Assembly (NCBI GenBank): GCA_023459215.1
Contig: JAEWVF010000065.1
Coordinates: 1-64,000 of the forward strand
Length of the DNA stretch: 64,000 nucleotides
Reading direction: 5' to 3'
Source of the DNA: Chloroflexota bacterium
Lineage (GTDB): Bacteria; Chloroflexota; Anaerolineae; Anaerolineales; Villigracilaceae
Each line of letters begins with the position of its first letter. Positions within the stretch are counted from its first letter, which is position 1. Below the pieces are notes generated by a model. It was not told the origin of the DNA and searched no databases. It worked only from the letters and a program-made list of their open reading frames with translations. Positions 16,556 to 25,234 of this stretch are shown one piece after another. The position numbers were made by a program, and so were the translations under genes.

Positions 16556-17653
16556 ATGACCCTTACCCGACGTGATTTCCTGAAATTGGTGGGCGGCGCA
16601 GCCGGCGCTTTGGCCCTGCGTCCGTTTAGCCGGGTGCTGCCCCTGCCCGAATTTCCGCAGGGCCAGCGCCTCGGGCGTTTAACTGCTTCGGTTGATATCC
16701 TTTCTTCGCCGCGCATTGATTACCCGCCAATCGGCAAAGCCTACGAGGATGCGGTTGTGCCCCTCTTGCGCGAAATTACCGCCGGGACACAGGATTTTAA
16801 CTACATTGACCAGCGCTGGGTCGAAACCCCGGAGGGTTACATCTTCTCTGGTTTTGTCCAGCCGGTTAGAAATATCCCCAATGAACCATTGCGTGAAATG
16901 CCGCCTGGCAAACAAGGGTTCTGGGCCGAAGTGACTGTCCCTTATGTTGAGTTTGTACTCGAGAACCAGGTTCCCAGTTCCCCCTGGATTACCGATTCGG
17001 TCGCCATGGGGCGGCCCCTGCGCCTGTATTACAGCCAGGTGATGTGGATTGACCAGATCAAAGTCAGCGAAGTGACCGGCAACATCATCTATCGCATCAA
17101 CGAGCGCTACGGCAGCTATGGCGATATTTTCTGGGCGGAAGGGGCGGCTTTTCGCCCGATAACGGATGAGGAGGTTTCCCCGCTCAGCCCCGAGGTTGAC
17201 CCTGCCAACAAGAAAGTGGTTGCCAACCTGACCTACCAAACCCTTTCCTGTTACGAAGGCACTCGCGAAGTTTACTTTTGCCGCATGTCCTCCGGGGCAA
17301 AATGGGATGCCGCTGGCAACCCGGTCGATAGCTGGTCCACGCCCCTGGGCACACATTGGACCTGGCGCAAATCCGTTTCGATCCACATGGCGGGCGGCAC
17401 CGTCGGCGGCGGCTGGGATACGCCGGGTGTTTCCTGGACAACCCTTTTCTCCGGTACCGGCGTCGCCATCCATTCCACCTTTTGGCATAACCTGTATGGC
17501 ATGCCGCGCTCGCATGGCTGCCTGAATGTTACCCCCGAAGACGCCAAATGGATTTTCCGCTGGACAACCCCGGTCGTTTCCCTGGAACCTGGCGATCTGA
17601 CCATCCAGGGCCAGGGCGGCACCCATGTTGTGGTTGAAGAACGTACTTATTAG
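16556..17653 (+). CDS. Tat-exported L,D-transpeptidase
   Basis: A 365-residue cell-wall enzyme. The N-terminus LTRRDFLKLVGGAAGALAL is a twin-arginine signal (RRDFLK), so the protein is exported folded. Residues of about 225-345 form the YkuD L,D-transpeptidase domain with the catalytic block AIHSTFWHNLYGMPRSHGCL near residues 303-322: HxxxW, then SHGC with the nucleophilic Cys. The middle region (about 60-220) is typical of the long L,D-transpeptidases of Gram-positive-like and Chloroflexota bacteria. The enzyme forms 3-3 peptidoglycan cross-links or attaches proteins. The 160 bases before it hold no gene. Confidence 0.9.
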   Translation: MTLTRRDFLKLVGGAAGALALRPFSRVLPLPEFPQGQRLGRLTASVDILSSPRIDYPPIGKAYEDAVVPLLREITAGTQDFNYIDQRWVETPEGYIFSGFVQPVRNIPNEPLREMPPGKQGFWAEVTVPYVEFVLENQVPSSPWITDSVAMGRPLRLYYSQVMWIDQIKVSEVTGNIIYRINERYGSYGDIFWAEGAAFRPITDEEVSPLSPEVDPANKKVVANLTYQTLSCYEGTREVYFCRMSSGAKWDAAGNPVDSWSTPLGTHWTWRKSVSIHMAGGTVGGGWDTPGVSWTTLFSGTGVAIHSTFWHNLYGMPRSHGCLNVTPEDAKWIFRWTTPVVSLEPGDLTIQGQGGTHVVVEERTY

Positions 17654-17671
17654 GCAGGAAGAGGCATAAAA

Positions 17672-18391
17672 ATGCAAATTGCAAACATTACCGTTGGGCT
17701 GGCTTTTCTCGCCGGGTTGGCTTCCTTCCTGTCGCCCTGTGTTTTTTCGCTCGTTCCGGCCTATGTCGGCTACCTGGGCGGACGCGCCGCTGGCGGGGAA
17801 GCCGGCGCGAACAATCGCTGGATCACCTTTTCGCATGGCCTGGTTTTTGTTCTGGGCTTTAGCGTTGTTTTTGTTTCGCTTGGGCTGGCAGCTTCGGCTT
17901 TGGGCGGGTTTTTATATGATGCCCGCGATTGGCTGGCCAAAATCGGTGGCTTGGTGGTAATCATCTTCGGCCTGCACATGATCGGCGTTTTTCGTATCCC
18001 GTTCCTCGAGTACGATACCCGTGTACAGAAATTGCCTGATCCGCGCCTGGGCTACCTGGCTTCCTTCCTGATGGGAGTCTTTTTCTCGGCGGGTTGGTCG
18101 CCTTGTGTCGGACCGGTGCTGGGCGCCATCCTGACCCTGGCGATGAACGGCGGAGACCTGGGCTTTGGCGCAACCATGCTGACCGCTTATTCGGCTGGCC
18201 TGGCGATCCCCTTCCTGATTGCGGCCTTGGGTATTGGCTGGGTGACCGGATTGCTGCGTAAACACGGCAAAACCATGCGTTATGTTGAAATTGCCATGGG
18301 CGTTATTCTGGTCATCGTTGGCTTGATGTTGATTTTTGGCGTTTTCAACCTGCTGGCTAATTACGGCCTTTTTGTTGATTTTGGACTGTAA
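17672..18391 (+). CDS. ccdA: Cytochrome c biogenesis protein CcdA (DsbD transmembrane family)
   Basis: A 239-residue inner-membrane protein with six helices. FLSPCVFSLVPAYVGYLGG near residue 20 and FFSAGWSPCVGPVLGAIL near residue 140 hold the paired Cys that move reducing power from cytoplasmic thioredoxin across the membrane. Length and motifs fit CcdA. AGGAAGAGG precedes the ATG. It lies 18 bases after the L,D-transpeptidase gene and three before a glutaredoxin-like fusion gene, so it probably passes electrons within this group to outer-face thiol proteins, for example for cytochrome maturation. Confidence 0.9.
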   Translation: MQIANITVGLAFLAGLASFLSPCVFSLVPAYVGYLGGRAAGGEAGANNRWITFSHGLVFVLGFSVVFVSLGLAASALGGFLYDARDWLAKIGGLVVIIFGLHMIGVFRIPFLEYDTRVQKLPDPRLGYLASFLMGVFFSAGWSPCVGPVLGAILTLAMNGGDLGFGATMLTAYSAGLAIPFLIAALGIGWVTGLLRKHGKTMRYVEIAMGVILVIVGLMLIFGVFNLLANYGLFVDFGL

Positions 18392-18394
18392 ATC

Positions 18395-19393
18395 GTGCTG
18401 ACCGTTACCCTTTTTACCCGTAAAGATTGCCATCTGTGTGAACAGGCCAAGTCAGACCTGCAATCCCTGCAAGCTGAAATTCCTCATCAATTGGTCGAAA
18501 TCGACATCGAAAGCGATCCTTCGCTCTTGAAAACTTATCTTTTCGAGATCCCTGTGGTCGAAGCAGGGCCATATCGCTTGAAAGCGCCTTTCGGTTTGCC
18601 CGAGTTGCGCATGACCCTCGGCGCGGCCCGCGACCGGCGCGGACATCTCGAACAATTATCCGATCCCGATTACCGCCGCCGCACTTCCCAGGCCCAAACC
18701 ATGAGCGGTGCCGACCGCCTGTCGTTCTGGATTTCGCGCCATTATCTCTGGCTGGTTTTCTTGCTGTTCTTTCTGTATGCCGGCTTGCCGATTTTGGCTC
18801 CGACGTTGATGAAGGCCAATTTGCAGCTTCCGGCGCGGGTGATTTATACCGTTTACAGCCCGTTATGCCACCAGTTGGGATTTCGTTCCCTGTACTTGTT
18901 TGGTCCGCAGTATTTTTATCCGCGCGCCGCGGCGGGTGTCGAAGACCTGGCCAGTTTCGAGCAGGCCACCGGCGTTTCCGAGAATGACTTGCTGGCTGCT
19001 CGGGCATACCTCGGCAGCGAGGAAGTCGGTTACAAGACGGCTCTTTGCGCGCGTGATGTCGCCATTTATTGGGCGATAGTCCTGTTTATTGTCATCTATG
19101 GCCTGACGGGCCGCCGCATTAAACCCCTGCATTGGATGCTTTGGCTCTTGCTGGGCATTGTTCCGGTTGGCCTGGATGGTTTCTCGCAGCTTTTCAGCCA
19201 GATTGGCATCCCTGGCTTGAACGAAATTATCCCGTATCGTGAGAGTACGCCGTTTTTGCGCGTGTTTACCGGCTTCCTGTTTGGGTTTATGACCGCCTGG
19301 TTTGGCCTGCCGTATGTCGAAGAATCGATGCAGGAAACCCGCCAACTTTTGGTCAAAAAAGTGCGCGTGATTGAACAGACCAGCCGAAAATAG
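18395..19393 (+). CDS. Glutaredoxin-like domain fused to a DUF2085 membrane domain
   Basis: A 332-residue fusion. Residues 1-80 are a glutaredoxin-like domain: VTLFTRKDCHLCEQAKSDL has a CHLC redox pair near residue 11, and FEIPVVEAGPYRL the cis-Pro. Residues of about 110-300 form a multi-helix DUF2085-type domain with VYSPLCHQLGFRSLYLFG, KTALCARDVAIYW and GIVPVGLDGFSQLF; DUF2085 function is unknown, with conserved Cys/His that may bind metal. The start is GTG at 18395. It follows ccdA by three bases, so electrons from CcdA or cytoplasmic thiols may reach this protein. The fusion makes a redox role for DUF2085 plausible. Confidence 0.75.
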   Translation: MLTVTLFTRKDCHLCEQAKSDLQSLQAEIPHQLVEIDIESDPSLLKTYLFEIPVVEAGPYRLKAPFGLPELRMTLGAARDRRGHLEQLSDPDYRRRTSQAQTMSGADRLSFWISRHYLWLVFLLFFLYAGLPILAPTLMKANLQLPARVIYTVYSPLCHQLGFRSLYLFGPQYFYPRAAAGVEDLASFEQATGVSENDLLAARAYLGSEEVGYKTALCARDVAIYWAIVLFIVIYGLTGRRIKPLHWMLWLLLGIVPVGLDGFSQLFSQIGIPGLNEIIPYRESTPFLRVFTGFLFGFMTAWFGLPYVEESMQETRQLLVKKVRVIEQTSRK

Positions 19394-19398
19394 CGGGG

Positions 19399-20196
19399 AT
19401 GGGGATGTCTTTCCACGTTGTTGATGGGATTCGTTACCTGACCTTTGATCTGTTCCCCGAACAGGTCATTCATGCTGTTTTCACCCGCCAGGGCGGCCTG
19501 AGTCCCGACCCCTGGGCCTCGCTCAACATGGGCGGGACGGTCGGCGATGAGCGCCCGCGGGTGCGTGAAAACCGTTTCCGCGCCTTTCGCGCCCTGGGCC
19601 GCGATCCACTCTCGATGTTTGACGTCTGGCAGGTACACAGCGCAGATGTGGTGGTCGCCAACGCCCCGCACGGTACCGTTCCGCACGAACTGAAAGCCGA
19701 CGCCATCATCACCGATAATCCGGCTGTAACCCTTTTTATGCGTTTTGCCGATTGTACGCCGATCCTGCTTTTTGACCCGGCGCGCCGCGCAGTCGGGATT
19801 GTCCACGCTGGCTGGCTGGGGACGGTGCGCAAAGCCGCCAGCGCGGCGGTCGAGGCCATGCGCGCCGCTTACGGCTCGAATCCTGCCGACATCCTGGCTG
19901 CCATTGGGCCTGCGATTGGCCCTGACCATTACGAGGTCGGCCCGGATGTGATTGAGAAGGCCGCTCACGCTTTTGGCGCTGAGGCCGAGACATTGTTCCA
20001 TTGGAATGGCGGCCCTCGTCCCCACTTTGATTTGTGGGCGGCCAACCGGCTTGCCCTGCGTCAGGCGGGGTTGGCCGACCGGCAGATTGAGACAGCGGGG
20101 ATTTGTACCGCCTGCAATCCGCAGGATTGGTATTCGCACCGTCAGCAAAAGGGCAAAACAGGCCGCTTCGGAGCTTTGATTGCCCTGCGCAGCTAA
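19399..20196 (+). CDS. pgeF: Peptidoglycan editing factor PgeF (laccase-domain, YfiH)
   Basis: A 265-residue multi-copper-oxidase-related (DUF152) protein. HAVFTRQGGLSPDPWASLNMG opens the domain; VWQVHSAD, FADCTPILLFDP and GIVHAGWLGTV hold the conserved His/Cys that bind zinc or copper. E. coli PgeF removes wrongly built muropeptides carrying L-Ser instead of L-Ala, and the family also has purine nucleoside activity. Two ATGs (19399, 19405) are possible. It lies next to yggS, yggT and yggU homologues, a conserved cell-division neighbourhood in many bacteria. Confidence 0.88.
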   Translation: MGMSFHVVDGIRYLTFDLFPEQVIHAVFTRQGGLSPDPWASLNMGGTVGDERPRVRENRFRAFRALGRDPLSMFDVWQVHSADVVVANAPHGTVPHELKADAIITDNPAVTLFMRFADCTPILLFDPARRAVGIVHAGWLGTVRKAASAAVEAMRAAYGSNPADILAAIGPAIGPDHYEVGPDVIEKAAHAFGAEAETLFHWNGGPRPHFDLWAANRLALRQAGLADRQIETAGICTACNPQDWYSHRQQKGKTGRFGALIALRS

Positions 20197-20203
20197 TCAT
20201 TGG

Positions 20204-20209
20204 TAAAAT
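20204..20209 (+). promoter_or_regulatory. -10-like box close to the YggS start codon
   Basis: TAAAAT ends six bases before the ATG at 20216, with no Shine-Dalgarno sequence between. It could give a leaderless transcript inside the gene run. Confidence 0.35.
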
Positions 20210-20215
20210 TCGTCC

Positions 20216-20947
20216 ATGACAGAGAACCTGGTTTCCGCGATCCGCATCCGCCTGGAGGATACCCAGGAAAAAATTATCCAGGCCGCCCAGTCGGTTGGCC
20301 GTGATCCGGCGGGCGTGCGTTTGGTGGTTGTCACCAAGACCCATCCGGCTGAAAATGTCCAGGCGGCCATTGCCGCGGGGGCGAAATCCCTGGGCGAGAA
20401 TTACGCCGAAGAAGCGGTTGCTAAAATCGGTCAGATTGGCAGTCAACAGGTGGAATGGCACATGATTGGCCATGTTCAAAGCCGCAAAGCCGACCTGGTG
20501 GCGGGATATTTTAACCTGATGCATTCCCTCGACAGCTTAAAACTCGCCAATCGTTTATCCCGTTTCAGCGCTGAAGCGGGGCGCACGCTGCCGGTTCTGC
20601 TGGAAGTGAATGTCAGCGGCGAGGATAGTAAGTTTGGTTATCCGGCCTGGCAAGCGGAACAATGGCCGGCCCTGGGGGCTGAGATTGCCCAAATCGCGGC
20701 GCTGCCCGGCTTGCGGATTGGCGGCCTGATGACCATGCCGCCCTTTGCCGAGCAGGCCGAGGCATCCCGTCCGTTTTTCGTGCGCATGCGGCGTTTACAG
20801 GAATATCTTGCAAAACAGTTCCCCGCTTTGCCCTGGAAACAATTGTCCATGGGAACCAGCCTCGATTTCAGGGTGGCGGTCGAGGAAGGTGCAACCCTCG
20901 TCCGGGTGGGAACGGCCATTATGGGGCAGAGGCCGGCGCGCGGTTAG
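20216..20947 (+). CDS. yggS: PLP homeostasis protein, YggS/PLPBP family
   Basis: A 243-residue single-domain alanine-racemase-like barrel. LVVVTKTHPAENVQAAIAAGAKSLGENYAEE carries the PLP-binding Lys near residue 38 and the GENY block; WHMIGHVQSRKAD, HSLDSLKLA, LEVNVSGEDSKFG and GTSLDFRVAVEEGATLVRVGTAIMG (start MGTS) complete the family pattern. Length fits. The protein binds and buffers pyridoxal phosphate rather than acting as a racemase. It sits between pgeF and yggT-yggU. Confidence 0.93.
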   Translation: MTENLVSAIRIRLEDTQEKIIQAAQSVGRDPAGVRLVVVTKTHPAENVQAAIAAGAKSLGENYAEEAVAKIGQIGSQQVEWHMIGHVQSRKADLVAGYFNLMHSLDSLKLANRLSRFSAEAGRTLPVLLEVNVSGEDSKFGYPAWQAEQWPALGAEIAQIAALPGLRIGGLMTMPPFAEQAEASRPFFVRMRRLQEYLAKQFPALPWKQLSMGTSLDFRVAVEEGATLVRVGTAIMGQRPARG

Positions 20948-20997
20948 CGCTGCGTTATTTCGTGAATTTGTTAATCGTTTGAAAGGATAAAGAGGCG

Positions 20998-21261
20998 ATG
21001 ATTGATGTATTAATTTCAGCAATCCGAATCATCGAACAGGTGTTTTCGCTGTTGATTATTGCCAAGGTGATTCTCTCCTATTTTATGAACCCGTACCACA
21101 CCATTCGCGTGACCATCGACAACCTGGTTGAACCCTTCCTTGCGCCGATTCGGCGGGTTTTACCTGCGGTTGGCATGTTCGATTTTAGCCCGCTGGTGTT
21201 GATTATTCTGGTACAATTAATAGCGGGATTATTAATTGGCATTCTTTTGAATGTGAGGTGA
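20998..21261 (+). CDS. yggT: YggT family membrane protein
   Basis: An 87-residue protein with two hydrophobic segments (VFSLLIIAKVILSYFM and LVLIILVQLIAGLLIGILL) around a loop with NLVEPFLAPIRRVLP, the hallmark of the YggT family. It is a single YggT repeat; E. coli YggT has two. Family members take part in osmotic response and cell-division site or chloroplast nucleoid organisation. GAAAGGATAAAGAGG lies before the ATG. It precedes the DUF167 gene by three bases. Confidence 0.88.
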   Translation: MIDVLISAIRIIEQVFSLLIIAKVILSYFMNPYHTIRVTIDNLVEPFLAPIRRVLPAVGMFDFSPLVLIILVQLIAGLLIGILLNVR

Positions 21262-21264
21262 AAA

Positions 21265-21576
21265 ATGGCAAATCGTCAATTCAGGTTGCACAACGGACAG
21301 CGGGGAGTTGCGCTTGCCGTGCGGGTAACGCCGCGCGCCAGCCAAAACGAAGTCACTGAGATTCAGAGTGATGGCACAGTGAAAGTGCGCCTGGTTGCGC
21401 TCCCGGCCGATAGCGACTCGAACAAGCAGTTGGTCGAGTTTTTATCAGAGGTGCTGGGTTGCCCGCCCTCGAAGCTGGATATTGTTGCCGGTCTTTCTGG
21501 CCGCGACAAGCTGGTTTCGATTATTGGCATGGAAAACGAAGAAGTTCACCAGCGACTTCTTGCGTATATCCAATAA
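21265..21576 (+). CDS. yggU: DUF167/YggU family protein
   Basis: A 103-residue protein. VALAVRVTPRASQNEVTEI, KVRLVALPADSDSNKQLVEFLSE (start KVRLVALPAD) and LDIVAGLSGRDKLVSI match the DUF167 family, whose KxVxIxG-type end is here 'DKLVSIIGM'. The function is unknown; the gene is a usual partner of yggT in this cluster. It is the last gene before a strong terminator. Confidence 0.88.
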   Translation: MANRQFRLHNGQRGVALAVRVTPRASQNEVTEIQSDGTVKVRLVALPADSDSNKQLVEFLSEVLGCPPSKLDIVAGLSGRDKLVSIIGMENEEVHQRLLAYIQ

Positions 21577-21596
21577 TTGTTGCAAGGCGAAATTTT

Positions 21597-21627
21597 AGCC
21601 GCGAGTTTTTGCTCGCGGCTTTTTTTA
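21597..21627 (+). terminator. Rho-independent terminator after yggU
   Basis: AGCCGCGAG (21597-21605) and CTCGCGGCT (21612-21620) form a perfect 9-bp stem with loop TTTTTG, followed by seven T. Confidence 0.92.
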
Positions 21628-21643
21628 TTTTTGAACAGGGATT

Positions 21644-24064
21644 TTATGGCAGGGTGGGACTGTAAATCGAACGATAGGTGCTGTAAATCTCGTAAATACC
21701 GCGGATGTAATCGCGGGTTTCCTGAAAGCGGATGATTTCGAGCAACAGGTCGGGGTCGCTGCCAGCCAGGTTTTTCCAGATGGCGGCGTTTCCCGGCCCG
21801 GCGTTGTAGGCGGCCAGGGCGGCGTACAGGTTCCCGTCGAGATAGCGGCGGTTGCTGTGCAGGTAGAAGGTCCCCAGACGGACGCTGACATAGGGGCTGT
21901 AGAGCGATTCGTTGTTGTAACCGGTCGGCCAGCCCATTTGCTCGGCGATACTTTCGCCGGTTGCCGGCATGATTTGCATCAGGCCGCGCGCCCCGGCGCT
22001 CGAATGCACAAAACCCTCGAAAAGGCTTTCCTGCCGCACCAGGCTGGTAATCAGGATCGGATCAAACCCGTATTCTTCCGCGGTGGGAAAAATGAGTTCG
22101 CGGTAGTATAGTCCGTAGCGGGCGCGGCTAAAATAAACCGGCGCGCTGCTCAAGCTGGCGGAATGCTCATTCATCCCGGCCAGGGTCAGCACCTGACGCA
22201 GGGCGGTGATGCCGGAGCGGTACAGGCCAATATCCAGCAGGTAGTTGCCCAGGCGGAACGTATCTGCCGGATCGTTTTGGATCGCCTCGCGCAGTTCTTC
22301 GAATTCGAGCCGGGCCTGGTCGTACATTCCCAATTGCCAGAACTCAAGTCCGCGCTGGAAACGAGGCTCGTTACTGAGATTGCCCGGATTGGTCAGGTCG
22401 CTTTCGGCGGGCAGCCCGAAGCGGACGCGCATCCAGGTGATGGCTTCCTGGCGCTCGGCAACCTGATCGATGTTGAAATTGTATGCGGATGGTGTTTCAA
22501 ACGGGACGCGGCCAAGCAGCAGGTCGCGCGCGCGCAGGCTGTAATAGAGATTGGGCGTCAGCGATTGAGCCGCCTGCCAGGCGATTTGCGCCCCGGCGGT
22601 GTCGTTCTGGGCGGCCAGGGCCTTGCCGACCCAGAATTGGGCGCGGGCCTTTTCGGTCTCGTCCAGCGCAAGCACCAACGCGCGCTGGAAGTTATCCTGG
22701 GCCAGTTTGTATTCCGCCAGGCGGTAACGGGCGATGCCGGCCTGGAACAAGGCATTGCTGGCTTCAGGCGCGCTGGCGTATTGCAGCGCAACCGTTTCCC
22801 AGACTTCGGCGGCGCGGGTCAGGTTGCCGCCGCGCTCGTGGATGCGGGCGGCGCTCATCAGGTAGGAGACCGCAAAGGGTGAGCCAGGAACACTGTTCAC
22901 AAACCGTTCGAACGTTTCCGCTCCGTTCTGATAATCGCTCAAGTAAGCCCACAGGGTGAGGCCCTTTTGTTCCCAGGCAGCTGCCCAGAAACGGTTGGCC
23001 GGGTATTTTACGATCAGGTCGTCCCAGGCGGCAACGGCTTCGCTGTAGTTGCCCAGTTCCCTCAGAGTCAGCGCTTTGTAGTGCAGCACAGTCCCATCGT
23101 GGGCCGGTGTGGAGGCGATGTAACGGTCAAAGGCCGCCAGGGCGACATCGTACTGCCCGGCAAAATAATCTACCAGCCCGCGGTTGAATTCATCCACCGG
23201 CTGGCCGGCGTTGACCAGCCCTACCAGCGCGGAGTATGAGTCGTAAGCCAGTGGGTAATTATTAACGGTGAACTGCCATTTCTGGTAGGCGGTTGCGCTG
23301 TCGCCCATCTGGATGTATGCCTGCCCGGAGAGCAGGTAAACCTGGGCCTTAACGTAATCGTTTTGGGTGGCGGCTTCAATTTCTGCATAAAGCGTCAGGG
23401 CGGTTTGCGGATTTCCAGCCGCGGCATGGGCCTGGGCGATTTGCAGTTTGAGCGGGATCGGGTCGCTCACACCCGTATCCAGGGCGGCCTGGTAAGCATC
23501 GATGGCGTCCAGCGGTCGACCGGCCGCGCGCAGGGCATCCCCGCGGCGGGTTTGCACAAATCGATCCAGCAGGCCGGGCTGGCGTTGCAGATAGGTCGCG
23601 TAGGCGTCGGCAGATTCCTGGTAGCGCATCAGGTCGAAATAGGTTTCGCCAAGCAGGAACCAGCCGTGGCTGGCATGTTCGCTTTGCGGGTAATTCGTGG
23701 TCAGTGAGCGTAAATGTTCAAGCGCCCCGGCATAATTACCGGCCAGGAATTCGGCTTTGCCCAGGCCCCATAAAGCCGAGGCGCGCACCTCCGGGTCTTC
23801 CGTTCCGGCCAAGGAAATGCGGAACTCATCGCGGGCGCGGCTGTAATCGCCCAAAAGGATGGCATTTTCCCCGCTGCTGATACGCGCTGCCGGGAATGGC
23901 GTTGCGGTTGGGGCCGGGGTATGGGTTGGAGTTAAAGTTGGGCTGGCGCTGGCCGTGGGTGAAGGGCCAGGGGTGGCCGTTGCGCTCGTCCCATTGGCCA
24001 GGGGCAGGGAACAGGCCGAGAGCAGCAGAGCCAGGCCGAACAGGATTGCGATTCGGTTTTTCAT
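21644..24064 (-). CDS. Lipoprotein lytic transglycosylase with TPR-like repeats and SLT domain
   Basis: An 806-residue exported protein. The signal peptide ends in the lipobox LLSAC, so Cys18 should be lipidated. A low-complexity Thr/Pro/Ala linker covers about residues 22-60. Residues of about 65-600 are helical TPR-like repeats (SRARDEFRISLAGTED, ALDTGVSDPIPLKLQIAQAH and others), as in Slt70. The C-terminal 150 residues are the SLT domain: SLVRQESLFEG with the catalytic Glu, AGARGLMQIMPATG, and AALAAYNAGPGNA. It cleaves peptidoglycan to 1,6-anhydro products on the outer face of the membrane. It converges on yggU and is divergent from mtnA. Confidence 0.92.
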   Translation of the reverse strand: MKNRIAILFGLALLLSACSLPLANGTSATATPGPSPTASASPTLTPTHTPAPTATPFPAARISSGENAILLGDYSRARDEFRISLAGTEDPEVRASALWGLGKAEFLAGNYAGALEHLRSLTTNYPQSEHASHGWFLLGETYFDLMRYQESADAYATYLQRQPGLLDRFVQTRRGDALRAAGRPLDAIDAYQAALDTGVSDPIPLKLQIAQAHAAAGNPQTALTLYAEIEAATQNDYVKAQVYLLSGQAYIQMGDSATAYQKWQFTVNNYPLAYDSYSALVGLVNAGQPVDEFNRGLVDYFAGQYDVALAAFDRYIASTPAHDGTVLHYKALTLRELGNYSEAVAAWDDLIVKYPANRFWAAAWEQKGLTLWAYLSDYQNGAETFERFVNSVPGSPFAVSYLMSAARIHERGGNLTRAAEVWETVALQYASAPEASNALFQAGIARYRLAEYKLAQDNFQRALVLALDETEKARAQFWVGKALAAQNDTAGAQIAWQAAQSLTPNLYYSLRARDLLLGRVPFETPSAYNFNIDQVAERQEAITWMRVRFGLPAESDLTNPGNLSNEPRFQRGLEFWQLGMYDQARLEFEELREAIQNDPADTFRLGNYLLDIGLYRSGITALRQVLTLAGMNEHSASLSSAPVYFSRARYGLYYRELIFPTAEEYGFDPILITSLVRQESLFEGFVHSSAGARGLMQIMPATGESIAEQMGWPTGYNNESLYSPYVSVRLGTFYLHSNRRYLDGNLYAALAAYNAGPGNAAIWKNLAGSDPDLLLEIIRFQETRDYIRGIYEIYSTYRSIYSPTLP

Positions 24065-24145
24065 CCTGCCCTTATACTGGCTTTGGCGGGGGGTGTCAAT
24101 GCTTTACAAGGGTGTCATCTTATGTTAAACTACGCCCACTTCAAT

Positions 24146-24171
24146 GACGCTCTCTGCTGAGGGCGTCTTTT
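24146..24171 (+). terminator. Terminator-like hairpin in front of mtnA
   Basis: GACGCTCTC (24146-24154) and GAGGGCGTC (24159-24167) form a 9-bp stem with one G-U and a TGCT loop, followed by four T. It lies 15 bases before the mtnA ATG and could act as an attenuator of the mtnA transcript. Confidence 0.45.
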
Positions 24172-24185
24172 CCTGTGTCTTGCCA

Positions 24186-25232
24186 ATGCGAACTGTTGCC
24201 TGGAACCTTCAGCAGAATACGCTTGAAATGATCGACCAGCGCCGGCTTCCGGGGGTTCTGGAGTTTATCTCATACAAAAATTGCGAATCTGTCGCCCAGG
24301 CCATCAAGGATATGGTGGTGCGCGGGGCGCCCGCGATTGGCGCTGCGGCTGCTTTTGGCCTGGTTCTGGCCGGATTTGAATCGCAGGCGCGGACTCCCCG
24401 TGACCTGCTCGCCGATTTAGCGGCTGCGGCAAACCTGTTGAAGGCCTCCCGCCCGACAGCTGTAAACCTGGCCTGGGCCATTGACCGGCTGATGGCGGCT
24501 GCTGCCCGTTTGGCCGTAGTGGACGATGTTGAGCACATCCGGGCTGGTTTGCTGGCTGAAGCCCAGCGCCTGGCCGACGAGGATGTTGAAATCAACCGGA
24601 GTATGGCCGCCTATGGCGCGGAATTGATCGCCGATGGCGATACCGTCATCCATCATTGCAACACGGGCGCTCTGGCGACTGTGGATTGGGGTACCGCGCT
24701 GGGTGCGATCCGCATGGCCTGGGAGCAGGGTAAAAAAATCCGGGTGCTGGTTGACGAAACCCGCCCACGCTTGCAGGGAGCGCGCCTGACCGCCTGGGAA
24801 TTGGGGCAGTATGGTATTCCCTATGAAATTATCTCCGATAATATGGCTGGCTACTTCCTGAGCACCGGGCAGGCCCAAAAGGTTTTCTTCGGCGCCGACC
24901 GAGTGGCTGCCAATGGCGATGTTGCCAATAAAATTGGAACCTACATGCTGGCGCTGGCCGCCCACGATAATCGTATTCCCGTTTACGCTGTGGTGCCGAC
25001 CTCGACCATTGATTTGTCCCTGGCGCATGGCGGTTTGATCCCCATCGAGGAGCGCAGCCCGGCTGAAGTGCTCGATATTCGTTTCCAGGGCGAACAGGTT
25101 GCGCCACTGGATGCAAAAGCGCGCAATCCGGCTTTCGATGTCACCCCCAATCGTCTGATTACGGCTATTGTTACAGAAAAGGGTGTCGTTACGGCGCCTT
25201 TCGAGAAAAATTTGAAGAAAGTGATTGAATAA
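24186..25232 (+). CDS. mtnA: S-methyl-5-thioribose-1-phosphate isomerase
   Basis: A 348-residue enzyme of the methionine salvage pathway: it turns 5-methylthioribose 1-phosphate into 5-methylthioribulose 1-phosphate. MRTVAW at the start, VVRGAPAIGAAAAFGL, HHCNTGALATVDWGTALG with the catalytic Cys, VDETRPRLQGARLTAWEL and FFGADRVAANGDVANKIGTY with the catalytic Asp are the family blocks. The start at 24186 is chosen because homologues begin MRTVxW; the frame is open upstream through a hairpin. It is followed at once by a PfkB kinase gene and then ahcY, giving a recycling set for methylthioadenosine and S-adenosylhomocysteine. Confidence 0.95.
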   Translation: MRTVAWNLQQNTLEMIDQRRLPGVLEFISYKNCESVAQAIKDMVVRGAPAIGAAAAFGLVLAGFESQARTPRDLLADLAAAANLLKASRPTAVNLAWAIDRLMAAAARLAVVDDVEHIRAGLLAEAQRLADEDVEINRSMAAYGAELIADGDTVIHHCNTGALATVDWGTALGAIRMAWEQGKKIRVLVDETRPRLQGARLTAWELGQYGIPYEIISDNMAGYFLSTGQAQKVFFGADRVAANGDVANKIGTYMLALAAHDNRIPVYAVVPTSTIDLSLAHGGLIPIEERSPAEVLDIRFQGEQVAPLDAKARNPAFDVTPNRLITAIVTEKGVVTAPFEKNLKKVIE

Positions 25233-25234
25233 AG

